The notes beneath the pieces are model-generated. The model made no database searches and was not told the origin of the DNA. It saw only the letters and a list, made by a program, of their open reading frames with translations. 64,000 nt of DNA from Adiantum capillus-veneris (lineage: Eukaryota > Streptophyta > Polypodiopsida > Polypodiales > Pteridaceae): assembly GCA_014529385.2 (NCBI GenBank), contig CM043964.1:139421029-139485028 (forward strand), in the 5' to 3' direction. Position numbers and translations under genes: made by a program. This document shows, piece by piece, positions 1 through 10,083 of the stretch (position 1 is the stretch's first letter; every line of letters starts with the position of its first letter).

Positions 1-330
1 GTTTTAGAACATGGTCAGTGATATAGGTAAGGGATAATTATCCCTTATTGTGGTTGCATTAACCTTCTTTAAATTGACACACACTCAAAGTTTACCATTT
101 TTCTTGGGCACTACCACAATTGGAGATATCTAGTCCGGTGTGATCTATCTCGTAGATGAACTTAGCTTCCTTTAATTTATCAATCTCTCCCTTAATGTGC
201 TTAGCAAACATATCATTATACGGGTATGATCTTTGTCGACTAGGCTTTGCATTGGGTTTTAATGGAATCGTGTGCTGGCATATTGTCGGATCTACTCCTT
301 TTAGGTCTTTATATGACCAAGCAAACACAT
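1..330 (-). pseudogene. reverse transcriptase N-terminus (gypsy A)
   Basis: From about 328 leftwards the minus strand encodes FAWSYKDLKGVDPTICQHTI and a following IPLKPNAKP segment, the conserved block just upstream of the Ty3/gypsy RT fingers. After a frameshift near position 125 the neighbouring frame continues with VVPKKNGK and VNLKKVNA-like motifs, matching the family's VVPKKNGKLR...DYRKLN block. The catalytic YVDD box would lie beyond the window edge. The domain family is recognised confidently; activity is excluded by the frameshift and internal stops. Confidence 0.85.
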
Positions 331-776
331 CCTTGTACTCCTTGAGAAGACTTATGAGCTTCTCTTCTTCTTCCAGACTCAGATCAGTTGCTATATAGAC
401 CGTGGTGCTTAGGCTCTTCTTTTGGTTTTGCCAAGTCTATCTTCTTTGCGTCCTCTGTCTTGTCATATAACTCCTTGTCCTTTTTCTCTCGTATGGGCTA
501 TGTCATCACTACCTTTCTGTCTTGCATAATAAATCTTTTGTAGCTGGAAGCTACACTCATGTTGTCGTCATTTTTCTCACCCTCTTCTTCACCACTCTAT
601 GTTTTTGCTGTCCACACTTCTCTCAGAGTTTTCCTGAGCTCTTTGTATTTCTTCTTTCTCTCAACTTTGGTCCATTTAGTTTCTCCGAACTCGCCTAGTC
701 TTGGTTCTTTTGTTTTCTTGGGTTTTGTTTCAGTTTCAAACTTTTGAGTTTGTTTTCTCAGGTTTCTTATGCTATC

Positions 777-1151
777 TCATGTCTTTGGATCCCAAGATCT
801 AGAGAATCTCCCTGAAACCTTGTCTTTAACCAAATCTTTAGCTTTTGCAAACATTAGAAATTGTGTTTTGCCTCTTATTCTAGGCATTGGATTCTCTTTA
901 GCCCTGTGCTCAGCTCTCTCTTTCTTATAGCGTTGTTGACGTCTAGATTTTTGATTTGGAAAGTCGTAGAACCTGACATCCACTATTGTTTTCTCTTGTT
1001 CACTCAAGTTGTTAGAGCATTCATTGTCTGCATCATCATCTTGCTCAAGATTCTTTGGAGAGTCATAAAACGACTCCTCTTTGTCTACTTCCACGGGTTC
1101 ATCTTTTTTGGATTGTTCAAAGACTGGTTCCTCATCTTCCCTATTTACCAC
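777..1151 (-). pseudogene. acidic/charged linker between protease and RT (gypsy A)
   Basis: Open for 124 codons on the minus strand. The N-terminal half is strongly acidic (runs of D and E). The C-terminal half is basic (KSRRQQRYKKERAEHRAK) and ends in a segment rich in K and F. I recognise no domain. It sits where gypsy polyproteins have a poorly conserved connector between protease and RT. It has no counterpart in B or C, which depart from A just upstream. Confidence 0.5.
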
Positions 1152-1558
1152 ATAACCATATAGTATAGAACCACGCCATAACCATCTTTGTCACAAAACT
1201 TTGTCATGGGACCATCCAAAATAGCACACACATCTAGGGTTGCTAGAATATGTGCCCACTCTAAAGTCTCTAGAGTTTTTTCAGGGAAGGGTTCAGGAAT
1301 GTATTCCTTGTCTTCAATTGCCCTATTTAGAATACACTCTTCTCGTTTTAAACTTCCTGAATGAGATGCTTTACACATCCATAGCTCCTTTGGCTTAGCT
1401 AACCAAGCTGAAAGCTTAGATCCTGCTAATGTAGCTAAATCAAAATCCTCAACTGGGGTTCGGTTCACATCTTTGTAACTATGGTCTTTAAGGTTTATGT
1501 GCATTTTGGTTTCCATGTGCTTGAGGTATATATGATCATATCCCGAGTCTTGGTCCAT
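1145..1558 (-). pseudogene. post-protease spacer (gypsy A)
   Basis: A 137-codon open stretch beginning MDQDSGYDHIYLKH and including KDHSYKDVNRTPVE, KELWMCKASHSGS and TKFCDKDGYG. The same motifs in the same order occur at about 8025-8410 in B and 53820-54225 in C, so the three elements share this module. Function unknown. After the FCDKDGYG motif A goes on towards RT, while B and C diverge into another C-terminal region. Confidence 0.75.
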
Positions 1559-1561
1559 CTT

Positions 1562-1860
1562 CTATTGTTGCATGAATGGTCGTCCAAGTACTATGTCGTA
1601 GTTGTTCTTCTTGCCAAAATCTACTACAGCAAAGGTATGCTCATACTCAATGTCACAAGAAGTGACAATTACCTTTTCTAAAGACCCTTGGGGATTCTCT
1701 ATATAACCATTTGCTAATTGCAATTTCATCCTTCTGGCTCTCAAGGCAGGTTTTCCCCATTTCTTCTATATCTCTTTGATTGCAATAGCCCCCGTGCTTG
1801 TAAATCCCAAAAATTTTGTGAAATGTAGACACTCTCACTAGTCTCTTGTCATGAATGTAG
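1562..1860 (-). pseudogene. retropepsin-like protease (gypsy A)
   Basis: The minus strand encodes RRMKLQLANGYIENPQG, then CDIEYEHTFAVVDFGKKNN, and the closing YDIVLGRPF motif of a retropepsin (the ILGRDFL-type box). Upstream, past a stop and a frame change, a TSTGA segment stands where the catalytic D[ST]GA is expected, so the active-site Asp appears lost. Closest in-window relatives are the proteases of C (53516-53830) and B (7741-8060). Confidence 0.8.
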
Positions 1861-1903
1861 AAGGCTCTAGGAAGAGTGAATTTAGGAGGCAATTATTGGA
1901 TCT

Positions 1904-2780
1904 CCATAACTATCTTCCCTTTTGCTACATTGTATCCATACGATTGTATTTTTTTGGGTCTTTGACAATGAGGTAGTGGTTTTCCTTCTCATCACGGAAC
2001 CTATCACAATCATCATTTACTACATTTATTGCTAATCCTCTACCTGGCCGTTCTTCAATATAGGTGCATTGATGTCCTCAAACATCCGCATACACTAGGG
2101 CTCCATGGGCATTTGTTCCCTTTAGGAAGATTGTCGTGGATTTTGATATGTTTAAGGGTTTAGGGAGGTGCTAGCCCCCATAGTCCCTTGCTATTGAAAA
2201 CCTCCAAGTTGTTGGCTAGCCATCCAATGATGTGATTCATCAGAAGAGGTGTTAGTATCACTACCCTCTTCTATGATTGGTGCTAGCAAAACTATCCTTG
2301 CTTGGTTTACACTCTCTTCTATTGACACTAGGCTAACCTGATATTCTCCCACTCTTCAATCTCTCTGATACCAGATCTCAAATTCATCAAATCTTTCACA
2401 CAAACAACTATCAACCCAAATCCCTTACCTTAGAAGTCTGTTTGCAATTTCTCTTAGCCTTGATTTGCTTTCAAATCGCTTTCCTACCTTGTAAAGTAAT
2501 TTGCACTCCAAAATGATTGCCAACTTGCAGGATCCTTGGTTTTGGCTATCTTTACAAAACTTTTGACTCTGCAATTCTTTGTCAAAATAGTTTCTCATCT
2601 AAGTACACTATGACGTTGACGGGTATAACTAGAGGGTTAATCCCAACCAAACAACTGTATATGAGGACTTGATTCCTTATGTGATCTCTAAGCACTGATC
2701 TAAAGAGACAAATGGGATCCTAGGGTCAGAAGGAAGGCACTTGGTTAGTCAAAATCATTACCTGAGCCCTAGAACGAGCC
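1904..2780. other. non-coding stretch, possible internal region of gypsy A
   Basis: No convincing ORF. On the minus strand at about 2367-2378 there is TGGTATCAGAGA, one base short of the initiator-tRNA primer-binding consensus TGGTATCAGAGC, but the bases before it do not make a clean LTR end in CA, so I do not call a PBS. Otherwise I see nothing assignable. Confidence 0.35.
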
Positions 2781-2783
2781 TTT

Positions 2784-3661
2784 AGACTTCATATGTGTAT
2801 GATGTCTATGTGCTTAGCATTAGCCCAAACTTGAAATTTAGACTCTCCTTTATGTGCTATGTCCAAATCCAGTCTTACTTTGTGATGCTAACACCTATAG
2901 GCATCTCCCCTAATTTTGTCTTAGTTGTTGTCAGTTTCTCTGGGAGGTCTTCTAAGTCAAAGATTATTCAAATTGGATGAAGTTTGGTCTCTAAGCTTGT
3001 TTTGTGGTGTTAAACACTCTGGTCAGCTTTGATGTCAACTCTGGTCTCTAAAAATGCCCTTCAGACATCATACGCGAATGATGTCTTTTGTGCAACGATG
3101 AGGTAAAACCTTCTCCAGAGGTCCTCCACCACTCATACGACACATAGATATGCTCAAAATTGAATTTGGATGTCAATCAAGCACAAGATGACCACTTTTT
3201 GACAAGGAACTTCCTAGAAAGAGTAAAATCCTCTCAATACTCAATCTATATGTCCAAATGAAATGAAGCTTGGTGTGTGTGCTCAACTCAACATACAGAA
3301 TATGGGTATAAAGTCAAAAAGTCAACTAGGATGCTAGAATCACATTTCAGACATCATACGTGTATGATGTCTGCTGATGGATTTTTGTCCAGAACTTATC
3401 CACAGGCATCCAAAAGTCTCCAGCACTGGTTTTCAAGCACTTTTACCCTTTTTCATGCAAAGACATTCTCATAATCACAGGTTTCCATTTTTTTTGTTTC
3501 TCACACTCCGCCTTTTGTCTTTTGGATACTAAGTGTTAGTCAAAACTTTAGTCTCAAGGCGTATTTAGGGTAAATCACCCCTTTTGAACACTCTGGTGCA
3601 GTTTGTTGTGTCAAATTTGCAATTATGCTAACCCTTAGGACATCATATGCGTATGAAGTCT
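2784..3661. repeat. array of four 24-bp near-palindromes, period about 285 bp
   Basis: Four copies of a near-palindrome with half-site AGACATCATACG lie at 2784-2807, 3063-3086, 3349-3372 and 3638-3661, spaced 279, 286 and 289 bp. A weaker match (ACACATCATATG) occurs near 3868. The DNA between copies is strongly diverged but carries recurring phrases, for example a TTCATCCAATTTG-type phrase on the minus strand near 2980. Spacing and organisation resemble the array in the leader of element C. It lies upstream of gypsy A on A's strand, so it may be A's leader, but gag is missing between them. Confidence 0.7.
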
Positions 3662-4433
3662 AGAGCGGCAGAATTGTAAATTTTCTCAATAGATTTCTTG
3701 TTGCTTTCTTATATACTCAACACAAATATCCCCAAAAGCTTGTTTGTTGCATTTTCACCCTAAAGATCAAAATTTTCTAGGATTTTAAATGCAAGCACAC
3801 AAGCAAATAAATATGTGATGAATATTTCTAGTTCATAATGAAAATGTCCTTTCTATAACTTATCCTACACATCATATGGGGTGTTTCATTTATGATTGGA
3901 AAAATGCTTCATTGCCTCACTATCGCTTTTATCACCTCACAAATCACTCACACACCATCAACACTAAAACACGACTATATAGTGGAAAATCCATGCAAGT
4001 CACATGCTCCCTACCACCTCTCCTAGATCTCAAGAGTCCAACTCCTAGATCCTACCTAGAATAAGATAAAAAGATTCTGGCAAATCAGAGGGACTTCTAC
4101 CTTGTAGGACTAGTCTAAGGCCATTTACCTAGGGCTCTCGTCCTCAAAAATGATGCCAATGTTGGCGGATATGCCACAAGAAGATGCTAGCATAGTGAGA
4201 ACTAAGCCAACACACCAAAATGTCGGCCAAGGACATAGCTCGACCCACATGCACGTGGAAGTAAATAGATGGTTTTCAAATACCTACTCGACCTTCTAAT
4301 GACAATCACTACTCGAGGAAATTAAACCCATAAACCCTATGTACTTGTGACTGCAATTAAACTTATGATGATCATGCTATCATAATCAAGAATAAATGTT
4401 CTTGAATCACCTCAGAACTCAAAGGGATTCCTC
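3662..4433. other. non-coding stretch, nothing assignable
   Basis: AT-rich DNA without a supportable ORF. Short open stretches are chance or low complexity. The segment ends at the left target duplication of the MITE. Confidence 0.5.
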
Positions 4434-4441
4434 TACATACC

Positions 4442-4701
4442 CCCGGGGCGTCCACTATGTAAAAATTTCATATAGCATGTGCGAACAAGAGGTATTTAAA
4501 TAATCCCTTACTTGCATTATTTCAAGTATTATATGTACCCCTTATGTATGCATTTTTGTAAAAAAACTAGCCCTTATGTATGAAAATTTTAACTTTCTCA
4601 ATTACAAAACCCTTTATGTAAGTACATTTTTTCTATAAATGTACCTAATTATAAATCTCTTATTTTGTTTGCACGTACTATATTACAGTGGACACCCCGA
4701 G
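4442..4701. mobile_element. hAT-like MITE, 260 bp
   Basis: The left end CCCGGGGCGTCCACTATGTA and the reverse complement of the right end, CTCGGGGTGTCCACTGTAAT, form terminal inverted repeats. The similarity continues inwards as GCATGTGCGAACAAGAGGTA versus GTACGTGCAAACAAAATA. Both sides carry the 8-bp direct repeat TACATACC (4434-4441 and 4702-4709). The interior is AT-rich and non-coding. An 8-bp duplication fits the hAT superfamily, although the ends are not the textbook CAGGG. Small size and lack of coding make it a non-autonomous MITE. Confidence 0.8.
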
Positions 4702-4709
4702 TACATACC

Positions 4710-5054
4710 AAGAGGTCACTACCCTAAGGACTCTGGCCCTATATCCCACCCATATCCACTTGGTGCAACAAACGCGTATAAAGACAGGCAGTCTATTACA
4801 AGTCACTAATTCTCAACATGCATGATCTTATTAATGTGTAGCTCTTCTTGCCATGATTGAACTGATATATACAAACCTCAAAACAGACACACGGTTTGCA
4901 AGATAACTCACTCCAAATCTCGTGGAAGCTCGCCCCAGGACGAGACCAAAAACTGGCAAGCTTTGTGTTGGTGTGCAACCCTCGCCATTTCTAGCTCATT
5001 GGTGGTATCACCTTTGCAACGGTTGCTCATTAGCATGCACAAAGAAGAGATAAG

Positions 5055-5106
<52 letters not shown>

Positions 5107-5370
5107 CACACATACACAACACACAATAGATGCAAAAAGATAGATAAGTCTCCTTAGGTTTACAAAAAAATTGGTTTTTATACATTCCTCTTGAGAGGTA
5201 CATTCTCATCAAAAAATGATTTCTCATCTAACACAAAACTTCTGCTTGTCCATCAAAATTTAATATTACAAAAAATGGGTGATTCTTCTTAGTGTTCCTC
5301 CAGTCAACACACACACAGGAAGAAATGTTATATTAACGTCTTCAAGAGGCCAAAGTGACCTATGAGACCA
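4710..5370. other. non-coding stretch before gypsy B
   Basis: No ORF supported by content. It contains the (CT)n tract at 5057-5102; otherwise I see nothing. Homology to the gypsy B/C family begins at about 5371. Confidence 0.5.
5057..5102. repeat. (CT)n microsatellite
   Basis: About 23 uninterrupted CT units. Apparent ORFs rich in Ser-Leu or Arg-Glu across it are artefacts. Confidence 0.98.
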
Positions 5371-6730
5371 ACTCTTCAAACAAGTTTTGAGAGTTGAACA
5401 GATTGCGGATTTCCATACTTAGTATGAGGGATTTGGGTTGACATTGAAAGGAATAGTGATGACTTGGTTCCAAGGACTAAATAGAGATGATTTCCCCAAC
5501 ATAGCACAACTCTTACAAGAATTTGTAGAGGAGTTTTCAAAAAAGGGGATCAAACACAAGACAATGTCCTTTTCAAATAGAAAAAGACCGAGAGAGTGAA
5601 GGAGGCTCTACTTTGCTTTAAACAATACATTATTTCCTATGATAGAGCTACCGCAAGATGAGATATTGTCAATTCTCTTCATTGAGGGCTTAAAGAACAA
5701 GACTCTAAAAAAGGACCTACATTTGCAAGGATGCACGACATTTGAGCAAGTCACTAGAGAAGCTCTTCATCTAGTTGACAATTGCAAGGCCTACAGAGAA
5801 GTGACTGAACAGATAGACAACGCGACTAGTAAAGAGAAAACCCACAACAAAGCAAGATGTTCAACCTCCTATAGTGCAGATCTTTGATCAAGTAGTCGGG
5901 GAGGTGATTAGAAGAGTTAACCAGGTCTACATATGGAACCCGATTATACGACAACCACATTTGAGGAGATGTAATACTTGTGGAGGGGATCACCACACTC
6001 CATGGTGTACTCAACCAAAAACACAATGCATGATAGGGCAAGAACCACATCTTTTGAATGATGGTAGAGTGGTAGTCAACTACACTCAATCAACTACATT
6101 TGAGGAGATGTAACACTTGTGGAGGGGATCACCACACTCTGTGGTGTAGCACTCAACCAAAACCGCAATGTATGATAGGACAAGAATCACATTTTCTTAA
6201 TGATGGTAGAGTGGTAGTCAACTACACTCAGCCAACACATGTGTCACAACCTATGAAAAACCAATATTCCATGGATGCAAATATGATCATGTTCATAGCC
6301 AACTAGGAATATGGTTCAAAGAACATTCTTACCAGGCAAGAACAACCATTGGTTTGATCACCAGCTATGAAACAAGAAGGCCCATGCTATGAATGTGGAG
6401 GTGACCATTGGGAACGATGTTGTCCAGACAAGGGTCCATAAATAGAAATATTTGTATTTTGTGATGGTTGTGGGAGAGACCATCTACTCCAACATTGTGC
6501 TAAGAATCCAAACTACAAGGGGAAAGCAACAATGAACGATGTAGGAGTGATGCCTTCATCAAGCGGATCCAAGGTAGAACCCGCCATTCCTTTAAAGGTG
6601 ATGACTCAAGCTCAAGCTCAAGAAGCTGCCGAAAACGCAATCGTTGAGGAGGAACCCACATTGCCACCTCAAACAAAAATTGAGAACATATCGGTGAGAA
6701 CAGGAAGAAAATCATGGAAAGTCCAATGAG
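5371..6730 (+). pseudogene. gag (gypsy B)
   Basis: Starts inside the capsid region (LTLKGIVMTWFQGLNRDDF-type motif, then ELPQDEILSILFIEGLKNKT and CTTFEQVTREALHLVDNCKA), the hallmark of plant gypsy Gag. Zinc knuckles of form CX2CX3HX4C follow: CNTCGGDHHTPWC at 5970-6008, a duplicated copy near 6109-6147, CYECGGDHWERCC near 6387-6425 and CDGCGRDHLLQHC near 6462-6500. The block ends with a TGRKSWK motif shared with C. Stops and frame changes break it throughout. Gag would form the particle and bind the RNA. Confidence 0.85.
5957..6237 (+). repeat. 139-bp tandem duplication in gag B
   Basis: Copy 1 is 5957-6095 and copy 2 is 6096-6237, the latter with a 3-bp insertion. Each carries one zinc knuckle (CNTCGGDHHTPWC and CNTCGGDHHTLWC) plus the following HFLNDGRVVVNYTQ-like segment. 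C has a single copy at the equivalent place, so the duplication is specific to B. Confidence 0.9.
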
Positions 6731-7740
6731 AAAAAATCAAAGAAAAGAGACTGCAGGAGAAAGCTACTTTGGAAACTGAACTGCATCAAACAAAAGAACA
6801 ACTTAAACATGAGAAACAAAGCAAGAAAAATGCAAAGGGACTTGAAGAGTCAAAGACTAACTCGAGAGGTTCAATCTTGGTCGACAAAGTCTTTGAGCCC
6901 TTAGATGCAATTTTGAAGGCCTATGAAGCTAAGCTAAAACCCAATCAAACCCAAGAGCATAGATGGCTGATGTATCCTCATCCAGGGTATGAAAAAGAGA
7001 GGTTGCAACAAATGTCAATGAGTTTATCCAAGCAGCCCAAGCTCTTATGGAACCACATGTTCCACATGCTCCAAAAATGAAGGTGCTAATCCACAAAAGA
7101 ATCCAAGAAATGGAGAACCAAGGTGTTGCAAATAGAGATCAAGAAGAGCCGAAAGTTGAGGCACTTTTAGATATGAGGGAAGTAGCCAATACCATAGATG
7201 GGGTGGGCTCACAAGTAGTGATGCCGATTCCGGAGGTAGAAGAACTGTGGACACAATCCTTATGGGAATCCATCAAAAACCAAAAAGATGGTAGTGCTAC
7301 TTTACAATTGGCACCTATACCTGAGATAAACATGGATCAAAAAAAAATTCAGGGGATATAAGATCTTTATATAGGGATGCCAGGCTTGTCACATCTGAAG
7401 AGAGAACCACACCCTCTATAAACTTTTCCATATTTCATAGAAGAACTAGAAACAAACTATGAGGTTAGAGTGGTACCTTCTCAGTGGAAAGCCACACCAA
7501 AAATGATGGATACCAAGAGCTTGCACGAATTGATGCCTTTTCCTATACAATGCACACTTTCTCTCTCAGTGTTGCTAAAAATTAGACCGCATCTATGGGG
7601 CCAAATGGGCAAACACCTAACTTGCATATGAAAACATGGATGATGCCTTGCCTAAAAATACAGACAAAGCTGGTACCATTGATGAATAAGGTGGGTGATT
7701 ACTGTGAAGGTGACGAAGGAAACACCACCTTACCACTTGG
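6731..7740 (+). pseudogene. Gag-protease spacer (gypsy B)
   Basis: A charged, predicted coiled-coil segment (TELHQTKEQLKHEKQSKKNA, about 6769-6835) leads into ILVDKVFEPLDAILKAYEAK, matched by VLVDKVLEPLDAALEAYEAR in C. Further motifs shared with C are KDGSATLQLAPIPEI (about 7285) and MMDTKSLHELMPFPIQCT (about 7500). No domain of known function. Several frameshifts. Confidence 0.7.
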
Positions 7741-8060
7741 TACAAAGGAGTAAAGATGGTTGCAAGATTAGATAGTGGGGCAAGAACTGCCATTGCAACC
7801 AATGGGATGTGGGAAAAATGGGGAAAGCCTGATCTTAGGAAAACTCGAATGAAACTGCAATTAGTTGATGGATACATGGAGAGACCGATAGGAATGTTAG
7901 AACAAATCATTGTATCCTCATGTGGAATTGAGTATGAGCACACCTTTGCCATAACGAATTTGATAAGAGCAACAACTTGATATCATATTGGGTGGACCAT
8001 TCATGCATCAACTCAAAATGGTACAAGACTGGGGCTATGACTATATCTACTTGAGACACA
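7741..8060 (+). pseudogene. retropepsin (gypsy B)
   Basis: Encodes VARLDSGARTAIATNGMWEK (active-site Asp codon at 7771-7773), then KTRMKLQLVDGYMERP and GIEYEHTFAI. A frameshift near 7960 moves the closing LGGPF box (normally LGRPF) into another frame. Retropepsins cleave the polyprotein. The DSGA motif is intact here, unlike A. Matches the C protease closely along its length. Confidence 0.85.
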
Positions 8061-8640
8061 AAGAGGTCACTACAGAAATTAGTGTCAAAGATCATAGTTA
8101 TAGAGATGTAGAGTGAATCCCAAGGGAATAATTACACTCCACAACTGAACAAGAAAACAAGGTACCTACTTGGTTGCAAAGGAAAGTGCATATTTGGATG
8201 TGTGGAGCATCAAGATGCCAGAGTCTTAGAAAGGAGGATTGCATCCTAGAGCGTTCAGTAGAAGACAAATCTTACATTAAGGAACCATTCCTAGAGGAGT
8301 TGTTTGAACCTTTTGGATGAAAGAGAATACTGGCAACTCTTGATGTTTGCATAAATGAGGTGACCAAAACCAAATTTTACGATGAAGATGGCTATGATAT
8401 AAGACCCTTTCTAATGGTTTCAACGGTCCAAGAAATTGAAAACCTCTCTAAAGCTAATGAATACCATGATTGGAGGAGTGACAAATTAGGGAACGAAGCT
8501 AAAGACCAACTTTTAAGTGGCTATGATATAATTCCCTTATTTACAATAAACGTGTTGAAGGAAGCTAATGAAGTTTGTGAGTATGAAAGAAAAAAATATA
8601 AGACAGATCGCTACGTCATTGATCATGAGGAAAAAGTGAA
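8061..8640 (+). pseudogene. post-protease spacer (gypsy B)
   Basis: Contains KDHSYRDV, a degraded ELWMCGASKC-like segment and TKFYDEDGYD, all matching A and C. It is followed by FTINVLKEANEVCEYERKKY, shared only with C, so B lies on the C side of the A versus B/C divergence. Stops and shifts present. Confidence 0.7.
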
Positions 8641-8819
8641 AATGACACATACCTGAAGAATCGACAAAATCTGTTTCAAAGAAGCCGACTCCAGAAAGAG
8701 TGCAATTGAAATCAGGCGAAGGAGCAAAGTTTCCAATTTCAATATCAAATGTTCAACAAACACAAGATCAAGAGAAAAACAAGGATACAACAAAAGATCG
8801 AGTGTGTCCAATAGTGATC

Positions 8820-9110
8820 AAATTTAGCATGTGCTATGAAACATGACTAAAAATCACGTGTTCAACTATGATAGATCCTTATGAGACAAAGAATCTAATG
8901 TCTTTTGGAACGTGGATACTGATGGAAAAGCTGCAAATCACCGAGATAGAGGAGATAGTGTACACAAGTTTGAAAATGCCGATTTCTAGCTTTGGCATGG
9001 CAGAAGCCGTACTCAAGTTGAGTGTTGGGGAGTACAAGGATACTTTCCACATAATTGGCTCCCATCACATTAAGGAGAGTCTAGTCTTGACAAAAATCTA
9101 GAGGAACATC
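8820..9110 (+). pseudogene. second protease-like domain (gypsy B, truncated)
   Basis: Open from 8868: MIDPYETKNLMSFGTW, then IPISSFGMAEAVLKL-like and GEYKDTFHII, ending in ESLVLTKI. It matches the C domain at 54545-54850 nearly residue by residue. The layout (a short hydrophobic strand, ID, a helix with TW, a GxAE strand, VLT) resembles a retropepsin, with DP replacing the catalytic DSG. It is cut off at 9110 by element D. Confidence 0.65.
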
Positions 9111-9783
9111 TGTAGGGAGGCGTTGTAGCACGACCTAATCGCAACCCACACAAAACTATCAAATCCGTGGATCCGGCAACCTGGCTAGAGCATGAAAGCA
9201 CGAGCATCGGATGAATGGAATAGAGGATTCAAGAGATCACTTCTCCAATGTAAGTAGAGATTAGCCATTGCAAGACTAACTCTAAACCTACTCTATTCAC
9301 TAAACAATTAATCTCCTACATACATAAAGCCCACCAAAGTCCAACTTGCCATAGACTATAAACCCCAAGCACACTAATGACAAGCACACACTAATTACCA
9401 CATGTCAATTAAGGAACTTCATCAATAGCTTACACAAACGAGGTGAATGGTGCTAGAGTTTCATAAAACCTATCTACACACACAACCAAAGGATAGGGCA
9501 CACACACAAATTACAAGATTAAGACCCAGCTTAATCAACCTAATTTGTGATGTTATATATCACAAATCAATTGCTCGTAGAGAGATAAGAGTGGTTACTA
9601 GCAAGAAGTACATTCATCTCTCAAATCTAGAATAATGAAAGTGTAATACTACTTCATGACAAGATGAAGTGTAGAGAAGAAGAGACTAATAAGAAAATAA
9701 GAATTAGATTAATCAAGAAGAGCTTACTCTAATTACAATGGTTAGCACTAGCCTCTCAAGCGTATACATTAAGCTCAAGGCTA
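9111..9783 (-). repeat. 3' LTR of D, distal part
   Basis: 9111-9633 matches 20667-21189 base by base with scattered differences. 9634-9783 has no counterpart at the right end because that LTR is truncated. It continues across the copia insertion at 14748. Confidence 0.75.
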
Positions 9784-10008
9784 TGTTGGAATTAGGGTTG
9801 CAGAGAAACACACACAGCTTGGAGAAGACGAAGGAAGCTCAAGGCACACAATGGAGAGTGTATTACTTAGTGTGCTATGGAAAGATACATTGACCTAGAG
9901 TGATGGGCGTATATCCAATGCTCGGGGGAAAAAACCTCCTAAAGAGGGAAAAAATGCCCCGGCGGTCCTAGTGTTCGCACACATCACTACCACATGTATA
10001 TGGTAACA
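9784..10008 (-). repeat. copia 3' LTR
   Basis: 225 bp, begins TGTTGGAATTAGGG and ends ATGGTAACA on the plus strand. Pairs with 14516-14742. Confidence 0.95.
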
Positions 10009-10020
10009 AATCTCCCCTGG
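10009..10020 (-). other. copia polypurine tract
   Basis: On the minus strand CCAGGGGAGATT directly precedes the 3' LTR, the usual place and composition for the plus-strand primer. Confidence 0.8.
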
Positions 10021-10083
10021 AGTGATGCGGTGAACGAGAGCTGGCACATGAGTAAAGGGAAGTGCCATGCCCTAAGGACATGA

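Larger units (their letters stand above)
1..1903 (-). mobile_element. Ty3/gypsy fragment A, protease to RT
   Basis: Minus-strand internal fragment of a gypsy element cut off by the window edge. Reading from right to left it shows a retropepsin (about 1860-1562), the same post-protease spacer found in elements B and C, an acidic linker, and the first part of a reverse transcriptase. The order protease then RT is normal for Ty3/gypsy. No gag is recognisable to the right of the protease and no LTR is assigned. Several frameshifts and stops show it is dead. It matters mainly as the RT-bearing relative of B and C. Confidence 0.85.
5371..9110 (+). mobile_element. gypsy B, 5'-truncated left part
   Basis: This segment aligns colinearly with C from gag (C about 51185) to the second protease-like domain (C about 54845). 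The 5' LTR, leader and first part of gag are absent. It is interrupted at 9110 by element D and resumes at 21190 with the 3' end and 3' LTR (to about 23353). The stretch of C corresponding to 54846-55966 is missing between the two halves, so about 1.1 kb was lost at the right-hand junction. Many frameshifts; not functional. Confidence 0.85.

Noticed and set aside
2367-2378. Initiator-tRNA-like primer-binding site on the minus strand
   Set aside because: The last base of the consensus is off and the preceding bases do not form an LTR end; no matching LTR pair was found.
2784-3661. CRISPR-like array
   Set aside because: Only four degenerate palindromes with spacing near 285 bp in a plant retroelement context; no cas genes and no uniform spacers.
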